64,000 bases of DNA from Cupriavidus sp. YR651 (GCF_900101625.1 NZ_FMYZ01000002.1:186001-250000), one strand, 5' to 3'; numbered from the stretch's first letter, positions 7,886-17,414 are shown. The notes: generated by a model from the letters alone, not told the origin. Program-made: numbers and translations.

Positions 7886-8635
7886 TCAATGGTGGCCGCA
7901 AACCTCGCAGTCCGGGGTGCGGGCCAGCCGCATCGTCGTCCACTCCATCGTCATCGCGTTGACCATCAGCAGCCGCCCAGCCAGGGTTTGACCGACGCCA
8001 GTCAGCAGCTTCAGGGCTTCCGCCGCCTGCACCGTGCCGACGATGCCGACCAGCGGCGCAAACACGCCCATGGTCGCGCACGCGGCCTCGGGCGCCGGCT
8101 CGGAGGGCGGGAACAGGCAGGCATAGCACGGCGCGTCCGGATGGCGCAGGTCGAATACGCTCACCTGGCCGTCGAAGCGCAGCGCAGCGCCCGAGACCAG
8201 CGGCTTGCGGTGCCGCAGGCAAGCGCGGTTCACGGCCTGGCGCGTGGCAAAGTTGTCGCAGCAGTCCAGCACCACATCGGCCAGCGCGACCAGTCCATCG
8301 AGTTCGGCATCGCCAACGCGCTGCGGTATGAGGGTGACGTCGACGCCCGGATTGATGCGCAACAGTCCTTCCTTTGCCGACTCCACCTTGGGGCGGCCGA
8401 CATTGGCCGTCGTGTGAAGGATCTGGCGCTGCAGGTTGGTCAGATCGACGTCGTCGTTGTCAACGATCGTGATCCGCCCCACGCCGGCCGACGCCAGGTA
8501 GGGCAGTGCCGCTGCCCCCAGTCCGCCCGCGCCGATGACCAGGGCATGCCCGGCCAGCAGGCGTTCCTGACCTTCGATACCGAGTTCATCCAGCAGGATA
8601 TGGCGCGAGTAGCGCAGAAGCTGATCGTCGTTCAT
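7886..8635 (-). CDS. moeB: MoeB/ThiF-family adenylyltransferase (E1-like)
   Basis: E1-like enzyme that adenylates the C-terminal glycine of a small sulfur-carrier protein (MoaD or ThiS type). The nucleotide-binding loop is VIGAGGLGAAALPYLASAG near residues 36-54, followed by the acidic DNDDVDLTNLQRQ segment. Zinc-binding CxxC pairs are CYAC (near 170) and CEVC at the C-terminus; the conserved cysteine expected in the crossover region is in PEAACATMG. ATG at 8635 (249 aa) is preferred over an upstream TTG. No moaD or thiS is nearby, so substrate choice cannot be settled here. A terminator hairpin separates it from ctpA upstream. Confidence 0.85.
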   Translation of the reverse strand: MNDDQLLRYSRHILLDELGIEGQERLLAGHALVIGAGGLGAAALPYLASAGVGRITIVDNDDVDLTNLQRQILHTTANVGRPKVESAKEGLLRINPGVDVTLIPQRVGDAELDGLVALADVVLDCCDNFATRQAVNRACLRHRKPLVSGAALRFDGQVSVFDLRHPDAPCYACLFPPSEPAPEAACATMGVFAPLVGIVGTVQAAEALKLLTGVGQTLAGRLLMVNAMTMEWTTMRLARTPDCEVCGHH

Positions 8636-8647
8636 GGTGCCCGTCAA

Positions 8648-8683
8648 ACAAAAGCGGCCCGTCGGTCGTGCACCGCGGGCCGC
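8648..8683 (-). terminator. Terminator of ctpA (minus strand)
   Basis: 8-bp GC stem GCGGCCCG/CGGGCCGC followed on the minus strand by TTTTGTTT. It lies between the ctpA stop and the moeB start. Confidence 0.7.
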
Positions 8684-8709
8684 GCAGGGGAGGGGTGGAA
8701 AAACGCCGC

Positions 8710-10311
8710 TTAGCGGTTCTTGCCGGTCGGCGTGCCGAGCGGATCGCCGATCGGGGCGCTTGCCGGCGGCTGGCTGGCCGGCTTGGGCGCCGCGGCCGGT
8801 TTGGCGGCCGGCTTGGCCGGGGCCTTGTCCGATACCTTTTCCTTGTCCGGCTTGCCCGCGGACTGGGCCGCCTCCAGGCGCGACTTCGAGCGCTGGACCG
8901 GCTTGCCGTTCAGTTGCGCGATCGCCTGCTGGAGCATGAAGTCATCCGCGGAGCCAAACTCCACCGGCTTCTTGCGGCGATCCTTCTCGCGCTCTTCCGG
9001 CGTCTTCTTCGCGTTCTCTTCTTCCAGGCGGCGCAATTCTTCCACGCGGCGCTGCTCGCGCTCGTTCATTTCCGGCTCTTCCGACTCCTGCTTGTTGTGC
9101 AGGTGGCGCTCGGTGTCGATCTCGCGCGTGATCAGCGCGTCGTCCGGATCGCCCTCGGGAGTCTGGTCGACCGGAATGTCCGGACGGATGCCCTTGGCCT
9201 GGATCGACTTGCCCGTCGGCGTGTAGTAGTACGCGATGGTCAGCTTGATGCCGGTGTCGTTGGTCAACGGGCGCACGGTCTGGACCGAGCCCTTGCCGAA
9301 CGTCGTCTTGCCCATGATCAGCGCGCGGTGGTGATCCTGCAGCGCGCCCGCCACGATTTCCGACGCCGATGCCGAGTAGGCGTTGGTCAGCACGACCATC
9401 GGAATCTTCTTGAACGTTGCCGGCAGGTCCTTGAGCGGATCGTCCTCGATCGACGACAAGCGGTAGTTGTTGAACGATGCCTTGTAGACGCGCTTGGCGT
9501 CCGGCACCTGGCCGTTGGTGGAAACCACCGTGGCATCGTCCGGCAGGAACGCCGCGGCCACGCCGACCGCGCCTTGCAGCACGCCGCCGCCGTTGTTGCG
9601 CAGGTCCAGGATGATGCCCTTCAGGCCGGGATTCTTGTCGGCCATGTCCTTCAGGCGGCGCCCCAGGTCGGACACGGTGCGCTCCTGGAAGCTCGTCAGG
9701 CGCACCCAGCCGATGGTGTTGTTGTCGAGCATCTTGGTCTTGACCGACTGCACGCGGATTTCCGCGCGGGTGATCGAGACCGGGAACGTGCGTTCCTCGC
9801 TCTTGCGGTAGATGGTCAGCGTGACCTTGGTGCCGGGCTCGCCGCGCATGCGCTTGACCGCCTGCTCCAGCGGCAGGCCGCGCACGGGTTTGTCGTCGAT
9901 GCGGGTGATCAGGTCGCCCGGCTGGATACCGGCGCGGAACGCGGGGGTATCCTCGATCGGGTTGATGACCTTGACCAGGCCTTCTTCCTGCGAGATCTCG
10001 ATGCCCAGGCCGGCAAAGCGGCCGCGCGTGCCTTCCTGCAGTTCCTTGAAGTCCTTCTCGTCCAGGTAGGCCGAGTGGGGGTCGAGGCTGGCGACCATGC
10101 CCTTGATGGCTTCGGTCAGCAGTTTCTTGTCGTCGACCGGCTCCACATATTCGCGCTTGATCTGCCCGAAGATGTCCGACATCAGCCGCAGCTGGTCGAG
10201 CGGCAGCGGCCCGGACGAATTCTGGGCCGTCGCCGAGATCTGCAGCGTGGCGAGCACGCCGGCAACGACGCCGACTGAGACGAGGCTAATGTTCTTGAGC
10301 GTCTTACGCAT
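8710..10311 (-). CDS. ctpA: Carboxy-terminal processing peptidase, S41 family
   Basis: Periplasmic serine protease that trims or degrades proteins from their C-termini. Start ATG at 10311 gives 533 aa beginning MRKTLKNIS, with one N-terminal membrane or signal segment (about residues 7-27). A PDZ domain around residues 85-165 contains GRFAGLGIEIS and GDLITRIDDKPV. The S41 catalytic core shows the nucleophile in NAYSASASEIV and the lysine in GKTTFGKGSVQT. The C-terminal 120 residues are a charged then Ala/Pro/Lys-rich tail typical of betaproteobacterial CtpA. gpmA lies upstream on the same strand. Confidence 0.93.
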   Translation of the reverse strand: MRKTLKNISLVSVGVVAGVLATLQISATAQNSSGPLPLDQLRLMSDIFGQIKREYVEPVDDKKLLTEAIKGMVASLDPHSAYLDEKDFKELQEGTRGRFAGLGIEISQEEGLVKVINPIEDTPAFRAGIQPGDLITRIDDKPVRGLPLEQAVKRMRGEPGTKVTLTIYRKSEERTFPVSITRAEIRVQSVKTKMLDNNTIGWVRLTSFQERTVSDLGRRLKDMADKNPGLKGIILDLRNNGGGVLQGAVGVAAAFLPDDATVVSTNGQVPDAKRVYKASFNNYRLSSIEDDPLKDLPATFKKIPMVVLTNAYSASASEIVAGALQDHHRALIMGKTTFGKGSVQTVRPLTNDTGIKLTIAYYYTPTGKSIQAKGIRPDIPVDQTPEGDPDDALITREIDTERHLHNKQESEEPEMNEREQRRVEELRRLEEENAKKTPEEREKDRRKKPVEFGSADDFMLQQAIAQLNGKPVQRSKSRLEAAQSAGKPDKEKVSDKAPAKPAAKPAAAPKPASQPPASAPIGDPLGTPTGKNR

Positions 10312-10468
10312 GGGCAGCCTGAACGTGTGAGGATGTTGCAATATATCGCCCGGGCGCGGCCTGGGGGGCAGGCCGGGGCCGGATTCGAACCGACAGTATA
10401 AGAGGGTGCGCAGAAAAAGACCTGTGCGCCGCAAATCCGAGGTGGGCGCGGCCACACAAGCAGTCGGC

Positions 10469-10495
10469 GCCTACCCGGAGGACCCCCGGGCAGGC
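10469..10495 (-). other. GC-rich hairpin downstream of gpmA
   Basis: 10-bp stem (GCCTGCCCGG/CCGGGTAGGC on the minus strand, one G-T pair) with a 7-base loop and no T run, 22 bp after the gpmA stop. It may mark the gpmA mRNA 3' end. Confidence 0.4.
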
Positions 10496-10516
10496 ACTTC
10501 TACGCCACACGGACGG

Positions 10517-11263
10517 TCAGCGGGCCTTGCCCTGGTTGGCCACGGCGGCCAGCGATGCGGCGATGGCTTCCTGGTCGCCCAGGTAGTAATGGCGCAGCGG
10601 GCGCAGGTTGGCGTCCAGCTCGTACACGAGCGGGGTGCCATTGGGAATGTTGAGGCCGACGATGTCGTCATCCGAAATCTGATCCAGGTACTTCACCAGC
10701 GCGCGGATACTGTTGCCATGGGCGGCGATGACCACGCGCTTGCCGGATTGGATGTCAGGAGCGATCGATTCGTTCCACAGCGGCAGCACGCGGGCCACGG
10801 TGTCCTTCAGGCACTCTGTCAGCGGGATCAGCTCGCGCGGCACATTGGCATAGCGCGGGTCGTTGAACGAAGCACGTTCATCGGTCGCTTCCAGCGCCGG
10901 GGGCGGGGTGTCGTAGCTGCGGCGCCAGACCAGCACCTGCTCGTCGCCGTACTTCTTGGCGGTTTCCGCCTTGTTCAGGCCGGCCAGCGCACCGTAGTGG
11001 CGTTCATTCAGGCGCCATTCATTGCGCACGGGAATCCACATCTGGTCCATTTCGTCCTGCACGTGCCAGAGCGTGCGGATGGCGCGCTTGAGCACGGACG
11101 TGTAGGCCACATCGAAGGCGAAACCGGCTTCCTTGAGCAGCTTGCCGGCCAGGGTGGCCTGGGCGACGCCCGTATCGGTCAGGTCGACGTCGACCCAGCC
11201 GGTGAAGCGGTTTTCGAGATTCCACGTGGATTCGCCGTGGCGGATGAGAACGAGCTTGTACAT
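10517..11263 (-). CDS. gpmA: 2,3-bisphosphoglycerate-dependent phosphoglycerate mutase
   Basis: Interconverts 3- and 2-phosphoglycerate in glycolysis and gluconeogenesis. 248 aa, the standard size. The N-terminus [15 protein letters not shown] carries the phospho-histidine RHGE motif, and [13 protein letters not shown] (about 82-94) and the second active-site histidine in [14 protein letters not shown] (about 183-196) are intact. ATG at 11263 is the natural start; an upstream extension would run across the divergent promoter region. Divergent from the rhodanese gene. Confidence 0.97.
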   Translation of the reverse strand: MYKLVLIRHGESTWNLENRFTGWVDVDLTDTGVAQATLAGKLLKEAGFAFDVAYTSVLKRAIRTLWHVQDEMDQMWIPVRNEWRLNERHYGALAGLNKAETAKKYGDEQVLVWRRSYDTPPPALEATDERASFNDPRYANVPRELIPLTECLKDTVARVLPLWNESIAPDIQSGKRVVIAAHGNSIRALVKYLDQISDDDIVGLNIPNGTPLVYELDANLRPLRHYYLGDQEAIAASLAAVANQGKAR

Positions 11264-11356
11264 GCTGCTTCCAGGGAGTAAGTGACCTGCGGCGCCCCTG
11301 CCTGGCCGGCTGGCGGCCACCGACAAATATCGGCGCGGGCGCGAAACCGCGTATTT

Positions 11357-11362
11357 TATAAT
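11357..11362 (+). promoter_or_regulatory. -10 element for the rhodanese-grxC-secB-gpsA cluster
   Basis: Perfect TATAAT in the gpmA/rhodanese divergent gap, 31 bp before the rhodanese start; the -35 is weak. Confidence 0.5.
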
Positions 11363-11392
11363 GCCGCCGACCCAACCCAACGGAATGCCAAC

Positions 11393-11806
11393 GTGAATTT
11401 CTTCGCCGATTACAACAACCTGGCCCTGATCGCCATCGCCGTGGTCTCCGGCGGCCTGCTGGCCTGGCCGCAGATCAAGGCTGGCACGGGCGGCAAGCGT
11501 GTCAATACGGCCGCCGCGACCCAGCTGATCAACAAGCGCAATGCCGTGGTGGTGGACATCCGCGACGCCGCCGAGTACGCCAAGGGCCACCTGCCGCAAG
11601 CGAAGAGCGCGCCCCTTGCCGACCTTCCCTCGCGGGCGCCCGGACTCGCAAAGGACAAGTCGGTCCCCATCATCGTGATCTGCCAGACCGGCCAGCGCTC
11701 GGGCAAGGCGCAAGCAGCCCTGAAGGAAGCCGGGTACAGTGAGGTCTACGCGCTGGAGGGCGGCATGGCTGCCTGGCAGCAGGCCGGCCTGCCGGTCATC
11801 AAGTAA
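11393..11806 (+). CDS. Rhodanese-like protein with N-terminal membrane anchor (YibN type)
   Basis: Rhodanese-domain protein, a possible sulfurtransferase. The start is best placed at GTG 11393 (137 aa), which leaves the hydrophobic anchor [16 protein letters not shown] at residues 8-23. The rhodanese domain follows, with [15 protein letters not shown] (about 52-66) and the catalytic cysteine loop CQTGQRSG (about 98-105). The neighbours grxC, secB and gpsA form the same order as E. coli yibN-grxC-secB-gpsA. There is little Shine-Dalgarno support for the start. Confidence 0.86.
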   Translation: MNFFADYNNLALIAIAVVSGGLLAWPQIKAGTGGKRVNTAAATQLINKRNAVVVDIRDAAEYAKGHLPQAKSAPLADLPSRAPGLAKDKSVPIIVICQTGQRSGKAQAALKEAGYSEVYALEGGMAAWQQAGLPVIK

Positions 11807-11897
11807 CCCAGTCAACGTCCAGTAATCATTGCAGTCACGGCGCGGATCCGCCCATGGCGGTCCGCGTCGTTGCATTTCAAAGTCAAGGAGAACACGC

Positions 11898-12155
11898 ATG
11901 GCCCGCGTCGTCATGTACAGCACGGTGGTGTGCCCCTATTGCCAGATGGCCGAGCGCCTGCTGAAGCAACGTGGGGTCGGTGAGATCGAAAAGATTCTGA
12001 TCGATCGCGAACCCGGCAAGCGCGAGGAAATGATGACGCGAACCGGCCGCCGGACCGTGCCGCAGATCTACATCGACGAGACACATGTAGGCGGCTTCGA
12101 CGACCTCTCCGCGCTGGACCGCCAGGGCGGCCTCATGCCCCTGCTGGCGGCCTGA
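11898..12155 (+). CDS. grxC: Glutaredoxin 3
   Basis: Small glutathione-dependent dithiol oxidoreductase (85 aa). The CPYC active site is at residues 12-15 ([11 protein letters not shown]), the conserved TVPQIYIDE loop is near 52-60, and GGFDDLSAL near 64-72 contributes to glutathione binding. ATG 11898 is preceded by AAGGAG at 11885-11890. It lies between the rhodanese and secB genes and is followed by a strong terminator. Confidence 0.95.
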   Translation: MARVVMYSTVVCPYCQMAERLLKQRGVGEIEKILIDREPGKREEMMTRTGRRTVPQIYIDETHVGGFDDLSALDRQGGLMPLLAA

Positions 12156-12159
12156 CAGC

Positions 12160-12190
12160 GCCCCGGCCCGCGCCCGTGGGCCGGGGCTTC
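12160..12190 (+). terminator. Terminator after grxC
   Basis: Perfect 10-bp stem GCCCCGGCCC/GGGCCGGGGC followed by TTCGTC; the T run is poor. Confidence 0.65.
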
Positions 12191-12373
12191 GTCTAGGAAG
12201 ATTCTGATTCCGCTGGCGCCGGGTGAATTCGCCATCCGCGTCATGTACCATATGCGTTTTCCCAACCGGGCGCCGGCCCGCGCCGAAACGGCTCCGCCCC
12301 AGGCGTGGCTGTCCGTTCGCGTTGCCGGCCTCCATGGCGCAGTGCGCCCAAACCGACCATCCGGAAGCCTCAT

Positions 12374-12889
12374 ATGAGCGACCAGCAACAAGCCACCCAG
12401 CAGGACGACCAGCCCTTCTTCAACATTCAGCGCGTGTACCTGAAGGACATGTCGCTGGAGCAGCCGAATTCCCCGGCCATCTTCCTGGAATCGGAAGCGC
12501 CGTCGGTGGAAGTGCAGGTCAACGTGGCCGCCGCCCAACTGCAGGAAGGCATCTTCGAAGTGGTGGTGACGGGCACCGTGACGACCAAGGTGCAGGACAA
12601 GGTGGCATTCCTGGTGGAAGCGCACCAGGCTGGCATCTTCGACATCCGCAATGTGCCCGCGGAGCAGCTTGACCCGCTGCTGGGCATCGCCTGCCCGACC
12701 ATCCTCTATCCGTACCTGCGCGGCAACGTGGCAGACGTGATCACGCGTGCGGGCTTTCAGGCCATCCACCTGTCGGAAATCAACTTCCAGGCGCTGTACG
12801 AGCAACGCCTGCAGGCTGCCATGCAGGAAGCCGGTCAGGGTGGCGAGTCCGGCATCGTCATGCCCGACGGCAGCCAGGCCCGCCACTGA
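12374..12889 (+). CDS. secB: Protein-export chaperone SecB
   Basis: Cytoplasmic tetrameric chaperone that holds preproteins unfolded and delivers them to SecA. 171 aa; family segments are [19 protein letters not shown] (about 14-32), [13 protein letters not shown] (about 48-60) and [22 protein letters not shown] (about 110-130). ATG 12374 matches the usual polar, Gln-rich N-terminus. gpsA follows, as in E. coli. The 218 bp upstream contain the grxC terminator. Confidence 0.97.
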   Translation: MSDQQQATQQDDQPFFNIQRVYLKDMSLEQPNSPAIFLESEAPSVEVQVNVAAAQLQEGIFEVVVTGTVTTKVQDKVAFLVEAHQAGIFDIRNVPAEQLDPLLGIACPTILYPYLRGNVADVITRAGFQAIHLSEINFQALYEQRLQAAMQEAGQGGESGIVMPDGSQARH

Positions 12890-12919
12890 TCGGGACGACT
12901 GACCGCGGTCATCGCAAGA

Positions 12920-12940
12920 ACGGGGCTTCGGCCCCGTTTT
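12920..12940 (+). terminator. Terminator after secB
   Basis: ACGGGGC/GCCCCGT stem with TTCG tetraloop followed by TTT, about 30 bp after the secB stop. Confidence 0.8.
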
Positions 12941-12995
12941 GGCTTTCTTTGACGTCCATACTGTCTTCATGACAGCGCCAACCGCCAGACCTGCC

Positions 12996-14015
12996 ATGAA
13001 ACTGACCTTCCTCGGAGCCGGTGCGTGGGGTACCGCCCTTGCCAGCCATGCGGCCGCCGTGCACGACGTGGTGCTTTGGGGCCGCGATCCCGAACAGCTT
13101 GCCGGCATCGCCCGGACGGGCACGAACGCGGCCTATCTCCCCGGAGTACCGCTTGCGCCGAAGCTGGCCTGTGAGCCGGACTTCGACCGGGCCGTCGACC
13201 ATGCGCTTGCCGATCCGGATGGCCTCGTGATCGTGGCGACGCCAGTGTCCGGCCTGCGCGAGATGACGCGCCGGCTGGCGGCGCGCCGCAAGGGGCCGCT
13301 GGCGATGCTCTGGCTCTGCAAGGGCTTCGAGGCCGAGACCCACGCGTTGCCGCACCAGATGGTGCGGGAGGAACTCGATGCGCTGGGCGTCGCCGCCGGC
13401 GAGATCGAATACGGTGTGCTGACCGGCCCGAGCTTTGCGAAGGAAGTGGCCCAAGGCTTGCCATGTGCGCTGACCGTGGCCGGGTCTGCGCACATGCTGG
13501 CGGATCGCGCGCAGGCGGCGTTCCACCACCACGCGATGCGCATCTATGGCAGCGACGACCTGACTGGCGTCGAAGTCGGCGGTGCCGTGAAGAACGTGCT
13601 GGCGATTGCCACGGGCGCGAGCGATGGGCTCGGACTCGGCCTGAACGCCCGCGCGGCCCTGGTCACGCGTGGCCTGGCCGAAATGACCCGGCTTGGGCTG
13701 GCACTGGGCGGCCGCCTGGAAACCTTCATGGGCCTCGCAGGCATGGGCGATCTGATCCTGACGGCCACGGGTGACCTGTCGCGCAACCGCAAGGTCGGCC
13801 AGCAACTGGCCAGCGGCAAGACCCTTGACCAGATCCTGGCGGACCTCGGCCATGTGGCCGAAGGCGTGCGCTGCGCGCAGGCCGTGGCCGCGCTAGCTGC
13901 CCGGCACGGCGTGGACATGCCGATCACGCGCGCCGTCTGCGCGGTGTTGTTTGAAGGCCTGAATGCGGCCGATGCCGTCGCCCGTCTGCTGCAACGCGAC
14001 GCCCGAGACGAATAA
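12996..14015 (+). CDS. gpsA: Glycerol-3-phosphate dehydrogenase [NAD(P)+]
   Basis: Makes sn-glycerol 3-phosphate from dihydroxyacetone phosphate for phospholipid synthesis. The Rossmann motif is [11 protein letters not shown] at residues 5-15. The catalytic lysine is in [19 protein letters not shown] (about 185-203), and [14 protein letters not shown] (about 208-221) and [16 protein letters not shown] (about 248-263) are family hallmarks. The start MKLTFLG at 12996 gives 339 aa; an in-frame ATG at 12969 would add nine residues and cannot be excluded, as neither has a clear Shine-Dalgarno. Confidence 0.95.
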   Translation: MKLTFLGAGAWGTALASHAAAVHDVVLWGRDPEQLAGIARTGTNAAYLPGVPLAPKLACEPDFDRAVDHALADPDGLVIVATPVSGLREMTRRLAARRKGPLAMLWLCKGFEAETHALPHQMVREELDALGVAAGEIEYGVLTGPSFAKEVAQGLPCALTVAGSAHMLADRAQAAFHHHAMRIYGSDDLTGVEVGGAVKNVLAIATGASDGLGLGLNARAALVTRGLAEMTRLGLALGGRLETFMGLAGMGDLILTATGDLSRNRKVGQQLASGKTLDQILADLGHVAEGVRCAQAVAALAARHGVDMPITRAVCAVLFEGLNAADAVARLLQRDARDE

Positions 14016-14026
14016 ATCCCCCTCCC

Positions 14027-15019
14027 ATGACTTCACGCCGCCGCGCCCTCGGGGCGCTCCTTGCCGCCTCCGCTACCGCCGCCGTCGCAGCCTGGGCGCC
14101 CGCCGCGCTTGCCGACACCTGGCCCGCGAAGCCGATCCGCATGATCGTGCCGTTCCCGCCCGGCTCGTCGCCGGACCTGATGGCGCGCCTGGTGACGGAG
14201 AAGCTGGCCGCCGTGCTCGGGCAGCCCGTGGTGATCGAAAACCGGCCCGGCGCCGGCGGCAATATCGGCACCGGCATGGTGGCCAAGGCGGCACCCGACG
14301 GCTACACGCTGCTGTTCACGATCAACGGTCCGCTCGTGACCGCGCCGTCGCTCTATCGCCATCTCAGCTATGACCCGGTGCGCCAGCTGGCGCCTGTGAC
14401 GCTGGTGGCGACATCGCCAAACGTGCTGGTCGTCGATGCGCGCCTGCCCGTCCACAACCTGCGCGAGTTCGTGGCGTTGGCCAAGTCGAAGCCGGGCACA
14501 CTGAACTACGGGTCGGTGGGCAACGGCAGCGCGGCCCATCTGGCGATGGAGCAACTCAAGACGATGGCCGGCATCGACCTGCAACATGTGCCGTATCCCG
14601 GCTTTCCGCAGATCACGACCGCCATGGTCGGTGGTCAGGTACAGGCCGGATTCATGGTCCCGGCGATCGCCATGCCGATGGTGACGGCTGGCAAGCTGCG
14701 GATACTGGCCGTGACCACGACGGGCCGCACTGCCGTGCTGCCTTCGGTCCCGACGGTAGCGGAATCCGGCTATCCGGGATTCGAGGCGATTTCCTGGCAG
14801 GCCGTGCTGGCCCCGGCCGGCACGCCGGCACCGATCATCGACCGGCTGTATCGCGAGCTGGTGGCCATCATCGGCAGCGACGACGTGCGGGAGAAGATGC
14901 GTGCGCAGTACTTCGTGCCAGCGGGCACGGCGCCGGCATCGCTGCGGCAGACGATGGCGAGCGAGAAGGTGCGTTGGGACAAGGTGATTCGCGCCGCCGG
15001 CGTGCAGCCGGAGGGTTGA
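14027..15019 (+). CDS. Tripartite tricarboxylate transporter substrate-binding protein (Bug/TctC family)
   Basis: Periplasmic solute-binding protein of the large Bug family (330 aa), which usually binds carboxylates. The signal peptide has an Arg-rich start (SRRRALGALL) and a cleavable segment ending ALADTWPAKP near residue 30. Family motifs are IRMIVPFPPGSSPDLMAR (about 36-53), VVIENRPGAGGNIG (about 70-83) and LNYGSVGNGSAAHLAME (about 155-171). The two membrane partners TctA and TctB are absent, as is common for orphan Bug proteins in Cupriavidus and Bordetella. The ligand cannot be inferred. Confidence 0.9.
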   Translation: MTSRRRALGALLAASATAAVAAWAPAALADTWPAKPIRMIVPFPPGSSPDLMARLVTEKLAAVLGQPVVIENRPGAGGNIGTGMVAKAAPDGYTLLFTINGPLVTAPSLYRHLSYDPVRQLAPVTLVATSPNVLVVDARLPVHNLREFVALAKSKPGTLNYGSVGNGSAAHLAMEQLKTMAGIDLQHVPYPGFPQITTAMVGGQVQAGFMVPAIAMPMVTAGKLRILAVTTTGRTAVLPSVPTVAESGYPGFEAISWQAVLAPAGTPAPIIDRLYRELVAIIGSDDVREKMRAQYFVPAGTAPASLRQTMASEKVRWDKVIRAAGVQPEG

Positions 15020-15032
15020 GCGCGACGCAGCG

Positions 15033-15503
15033 TCAGGCGCCGCCGGCGAAGCCGTTCTGGCGCCACGCCTCGAACACGACCACGGCCACCGTGTTCGACA
15101 GGTTCAGGCTGCGGTTGTTGGGGCGCATCGGCAGGCGGATGCGCTGCGCGGCGGGAAACCACTCGCGGCGTTCAGGCGCCAGCCCGCGCGTCTCCGAGCC
15201 GAACACAAACCAGTCGCCCGGCGCAAAGCTAACCTGGCCGAACGGCGTGGCGCCATGCGTGGTGAGCGCGAACATGCGCGTCGGGTCGGGCTGCTCGGTG
15301 GCCATCAATGCGTCCCAGCTCTCGTGCACGCGCATCGTCGCGTACTCGTGATAGTCCAGCCCGGCGCGGCGCATGCGCGCGTCTTCCAGTGGAAATCCCA
15401 GCGGTTTGACCAGATGCAGCTGCGCGCCCGTGTTGGCGCACAGGCGGATCACGTTGCCAGTGTTGGGCGGGATTTCGGGTTCGACGAGGACGACGTTAAA
15501 CAT
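15033..15503 (-). CDS. trmL: tRNA (cytidine(34)-2'-O)-methyltransferase
   Basis: SPOUT-class enzyme that 2'-O-methylates the wobble base of some leucine tRNAs. 156 aa from ATG 15503. Family motifs are FNVVLVEPEIPPNTGNVIRL at the N-terminus, FGSETRGL near residue 100 and the C-terminal knot segment LPMRPNNRSLNLSNTVAVVVFE. It converges with the Bug gene and lies downstream of comF on the same strand. Confidence 0.93.
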   Translation of the reverse strand: MFNVVLVEPEIPPNTGNVIRLCANTGAQLHLVKPLGFPLEDARMRRAGLDYHEYATMRVHESWDALMATEQPDPTRMFALTTHGATPFGQVSFAPGDWFVFGSETRGLAPERREWFPAAQRIRLPMRPNNRSLNLSNTVAVVVFEAWRQNGFAGGA

Positions 15504-15617
15504 GGGATCTGGGGCTGGAAAACCGGAGCGCAGCTTACCGTGCGGCGCAGTGGCTGTCACGGAGCGACAGCCACCGGATCATTGTCACCGTTGTCACGGT
15601 TGTCACCGAATGCCCGG

Positions 15618-16412
15618 TCAGGGCGTGCGCAAGGCGGGGAGTGCGGTGACCCGCGACGCCCCGTGTGCCTTGAGCACACGGGCGGCTTCCCGCAGCGTGG
15701 CGCCCGTCGTCATGACATCGTCGACCAGGCCGATATGCAATCCGTCGAGCCGCTCATGGTGTCTGACCGCGAATGCGTCGCGCAGGTTGGCCCGGCGCGC
15801 CGGCAGGTCCAGTGTGCGTTGCGTGACGGTGTCGCGCCGGCGCGCCAGCAGTGTGGCGTCGGCGCGGATGTCGAGCCGGAGCGAGAGCGGGCGGGCGATC
15901 TCCCACGCCTGATTGAAGCCGCGTGCCGCCAGCCGCTGCGGCGACAGCGGCACGGGCACGAGTACGTCGGGAATGGTGTCGGACGCGGCGCAAAGGCGAT
16001 CGGCCAGCCGGGCGGCGATCCATTCCGCCAGGGGCAGCGCGGCCCCGAACTTCAGGCGGAGCACCAGGGTGTCGAGCGGGCCCGCGTAGTCCCCGAGCGT
16101 CAGCGTCGCATCGAGCGGATCGTCGTCGACACAGGCGAGGCAGGCATGGCAAGCGAGCCCAAGTCCGCGGACATCGCCCGGACTGGCGCAGCGCGGACAG
16201 CGCGGCGTTGGCTGAAGCGCGATCTCCGCACACGCCGCACAGACCACTTCCGACTGCACGGCACCGCACAGCGCGCAGGCTGATGGCAGCAAGGCGCGCC
16301 ACAGGCCGGCCACCAATCGCTGGCTGATGCCGCTGCCGGCACCCCCGGCAGCCTGCGCGGCGGGCGCGTATACTTGCGCTCCTGTTGCCGGCGCGCCATG
16401 CGTGGCCGACAT
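15618..16412 (-). CDS. comF: ComF family protein (phosphoribosyltransferase-like)
   Basis: ComF proteins are linked to DNA uptake and have a phosphoribosyltransferase fold. 264 aa from ATG 16412. The N-terminal part has a zinc-finger-like cysteine cluster: CALCG, CAAC, CPRCAS and CHACLAC. The C-terminal domain has FNQAWEIARPL and the PRPP-binding loop LVDDVMTTGATLREAARVL. Its 5' end overlaps the 5' region of the divergent methyltransferase gene unless the latter starts at about 16470-16476. Confidence 0.85.
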   Translation of the reverse strand: MSATHGAPATGAQVYAPAAQAAGGAGSGISQRLVAGLWRALLPSACALCGAVQSEVVCAACAEIALQPTPRCPRCASPGDVRGLGLACHACLACVDDDPLDATLTLGDYAGPLDTLVLRLKFGAALPLAEWIAARLADRLCAASDTIPDVLVPVPLSPQRLAARGFNQAWEIARPLSLRLDIRADATLLARRRDTVTQRTLDLPARRANLRDAFAVRHHERLDGLHIGLVDDVMTTGATLREAARVLKAHGASRVTALPALRTP

Positions 16413-16475
16413 TTTTCCGCGTGCGACACTTTGTCGCAGCGCCCGCCGATCCGTCTCTTGTTGCCCAGCTTGTCC

Positions 16476-17414
16476 GTGTCCCTGCATGCCACCGATTCCC
16501 CTGATGCCTGGTTGCCGCCTGCGCGGCTGACCCGGCTTGCCTTTGATCGCCGTAGCGCCAGGTTTGGTCAGCTCGATTTCCTGCTGGGCGAGATTGGCCA
16601 GCGCATGCAGGAGCGGATGGAAGTCATCCGGCTGGCACCGCGCCGGGCGCTCGATATCGGCTGCGGTCATGGCCAGGGCCTGGCGGGGCTGCGCGCACGC
16701 TTTCCTGATGCCCAGATTGCGGGACTGGATGTGTCAGGCGAGATGCTGCGGCAGGCCGGACAGCGTGATCCGCAGCGCAGGCCCGGCTGGATCGGACGCA
16801 TGCTCGGCAAGCGCCCCATGTTCGACCTGGTGCAGGGCGATCTTGCCACACTCCCCTTCGACGCCGCCAGCTTCGACCTGCTCTGGTCCAACCTGGCATT
16901 GCACTGGCATCCGGAGCCACATCGCGTGTTCCCGGAATGGCATCGCGTCACCCGCGACGAGGGCCTCGTGCTGTTCTCGCTATTCGGCCCTGACACGCTG
17001 CGTGAACTGCGCGCGGCGTTTGGCGAGGTGGACCTCGATGCGCACACGCTGCGCTTCGTCGACATGCATGACATTGGCGACATGCTGGTCCACAGCGGCT
17101 GGTCGACGCCGGTGATGGACATGGAGACGCTGACCGTGACCTATGAATCGCCCGAAACGCTGCTGCGCGAAGTCCAGGCGTTCGGCGGCTTCCGCCGTCC
17201 CGGCCCGGTGGGCCTGCGCGGACGCCGCTGGCATGCCGCCGTGCTGGCCGCGCTGGATCGTCAGCGCAATGCCGACGGCGTGATCCCGCTGACGTTCGAA
17301 ATTGTCTACGGCCACGCGTGGAAGCTGGCGCCGCGTGGCAAGCAGGCGGTCGACGACCAGGGGCGCGCCGTCGTGCCGGTCGACAAAATCGGTCGCGCGC
17401 AGCCGCGCCGGTAA
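16476..17414 (+). CDS. SAM-dependent methyltransferase, BioC-like
   Basis: Class I methyltransferase of about 312 aa. SAM-binding motif I is ALDIGCGHGQGLAGLR near residue 50, followed by IAGLDVSGEMLRQAG and the motif-IV region LLWSNLALHWHPEPHRV. The overall pattern resembles BioC malonyl-ACP methyltransferase, but no other biotin genes are present, so the substrate is open. The start is uncertain: GTG 16476 (VSLHATDSPDAW) and TTG 16470 are both possible, and a more upstream ATG would extend into comF. Divergent from comF. Confidence 0.8.
   Translation: MSLHATDSPDAWLPPARLTRLAFDRRSARFGQLDFLLGEIGQRMQERMEVIRLAPRRALDIGCGHGQGLAGLRARFPDAQIAGLDVSGEMLRQAGQRDPQRRPGWIGRMLGKRPMFDLVQGDLATLPFDAASFDLLWSNLALHWHPEPHRVFPEWHRVTRDEGLVLFSLFGPDTLRELRAAFGEVDLDAHTLRFVDMHDIGDMLVHSGWSTPVMDMETLTVTYESPETLLREVQAFGGFRRPGPVGLRGRRWHAAVLAALDRQRNADGVIPLTFEIVYGHAWKLAPRGKQAVDDQGRAVVPVDKIGRAQPRR

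Noticed and set aside
7668-7991. 107-codon plus-strand frame after bfr
   Set aside because: It runs into the antisense of moeB, has no Shine-Dalgarno and resembles nothing.
10378-10394. A complete tRNA gene at the T-arm-like sequence
   Set aside because: No D arm, anticodon arm or CCA end can be folded on either side; kept only as a possible scar.
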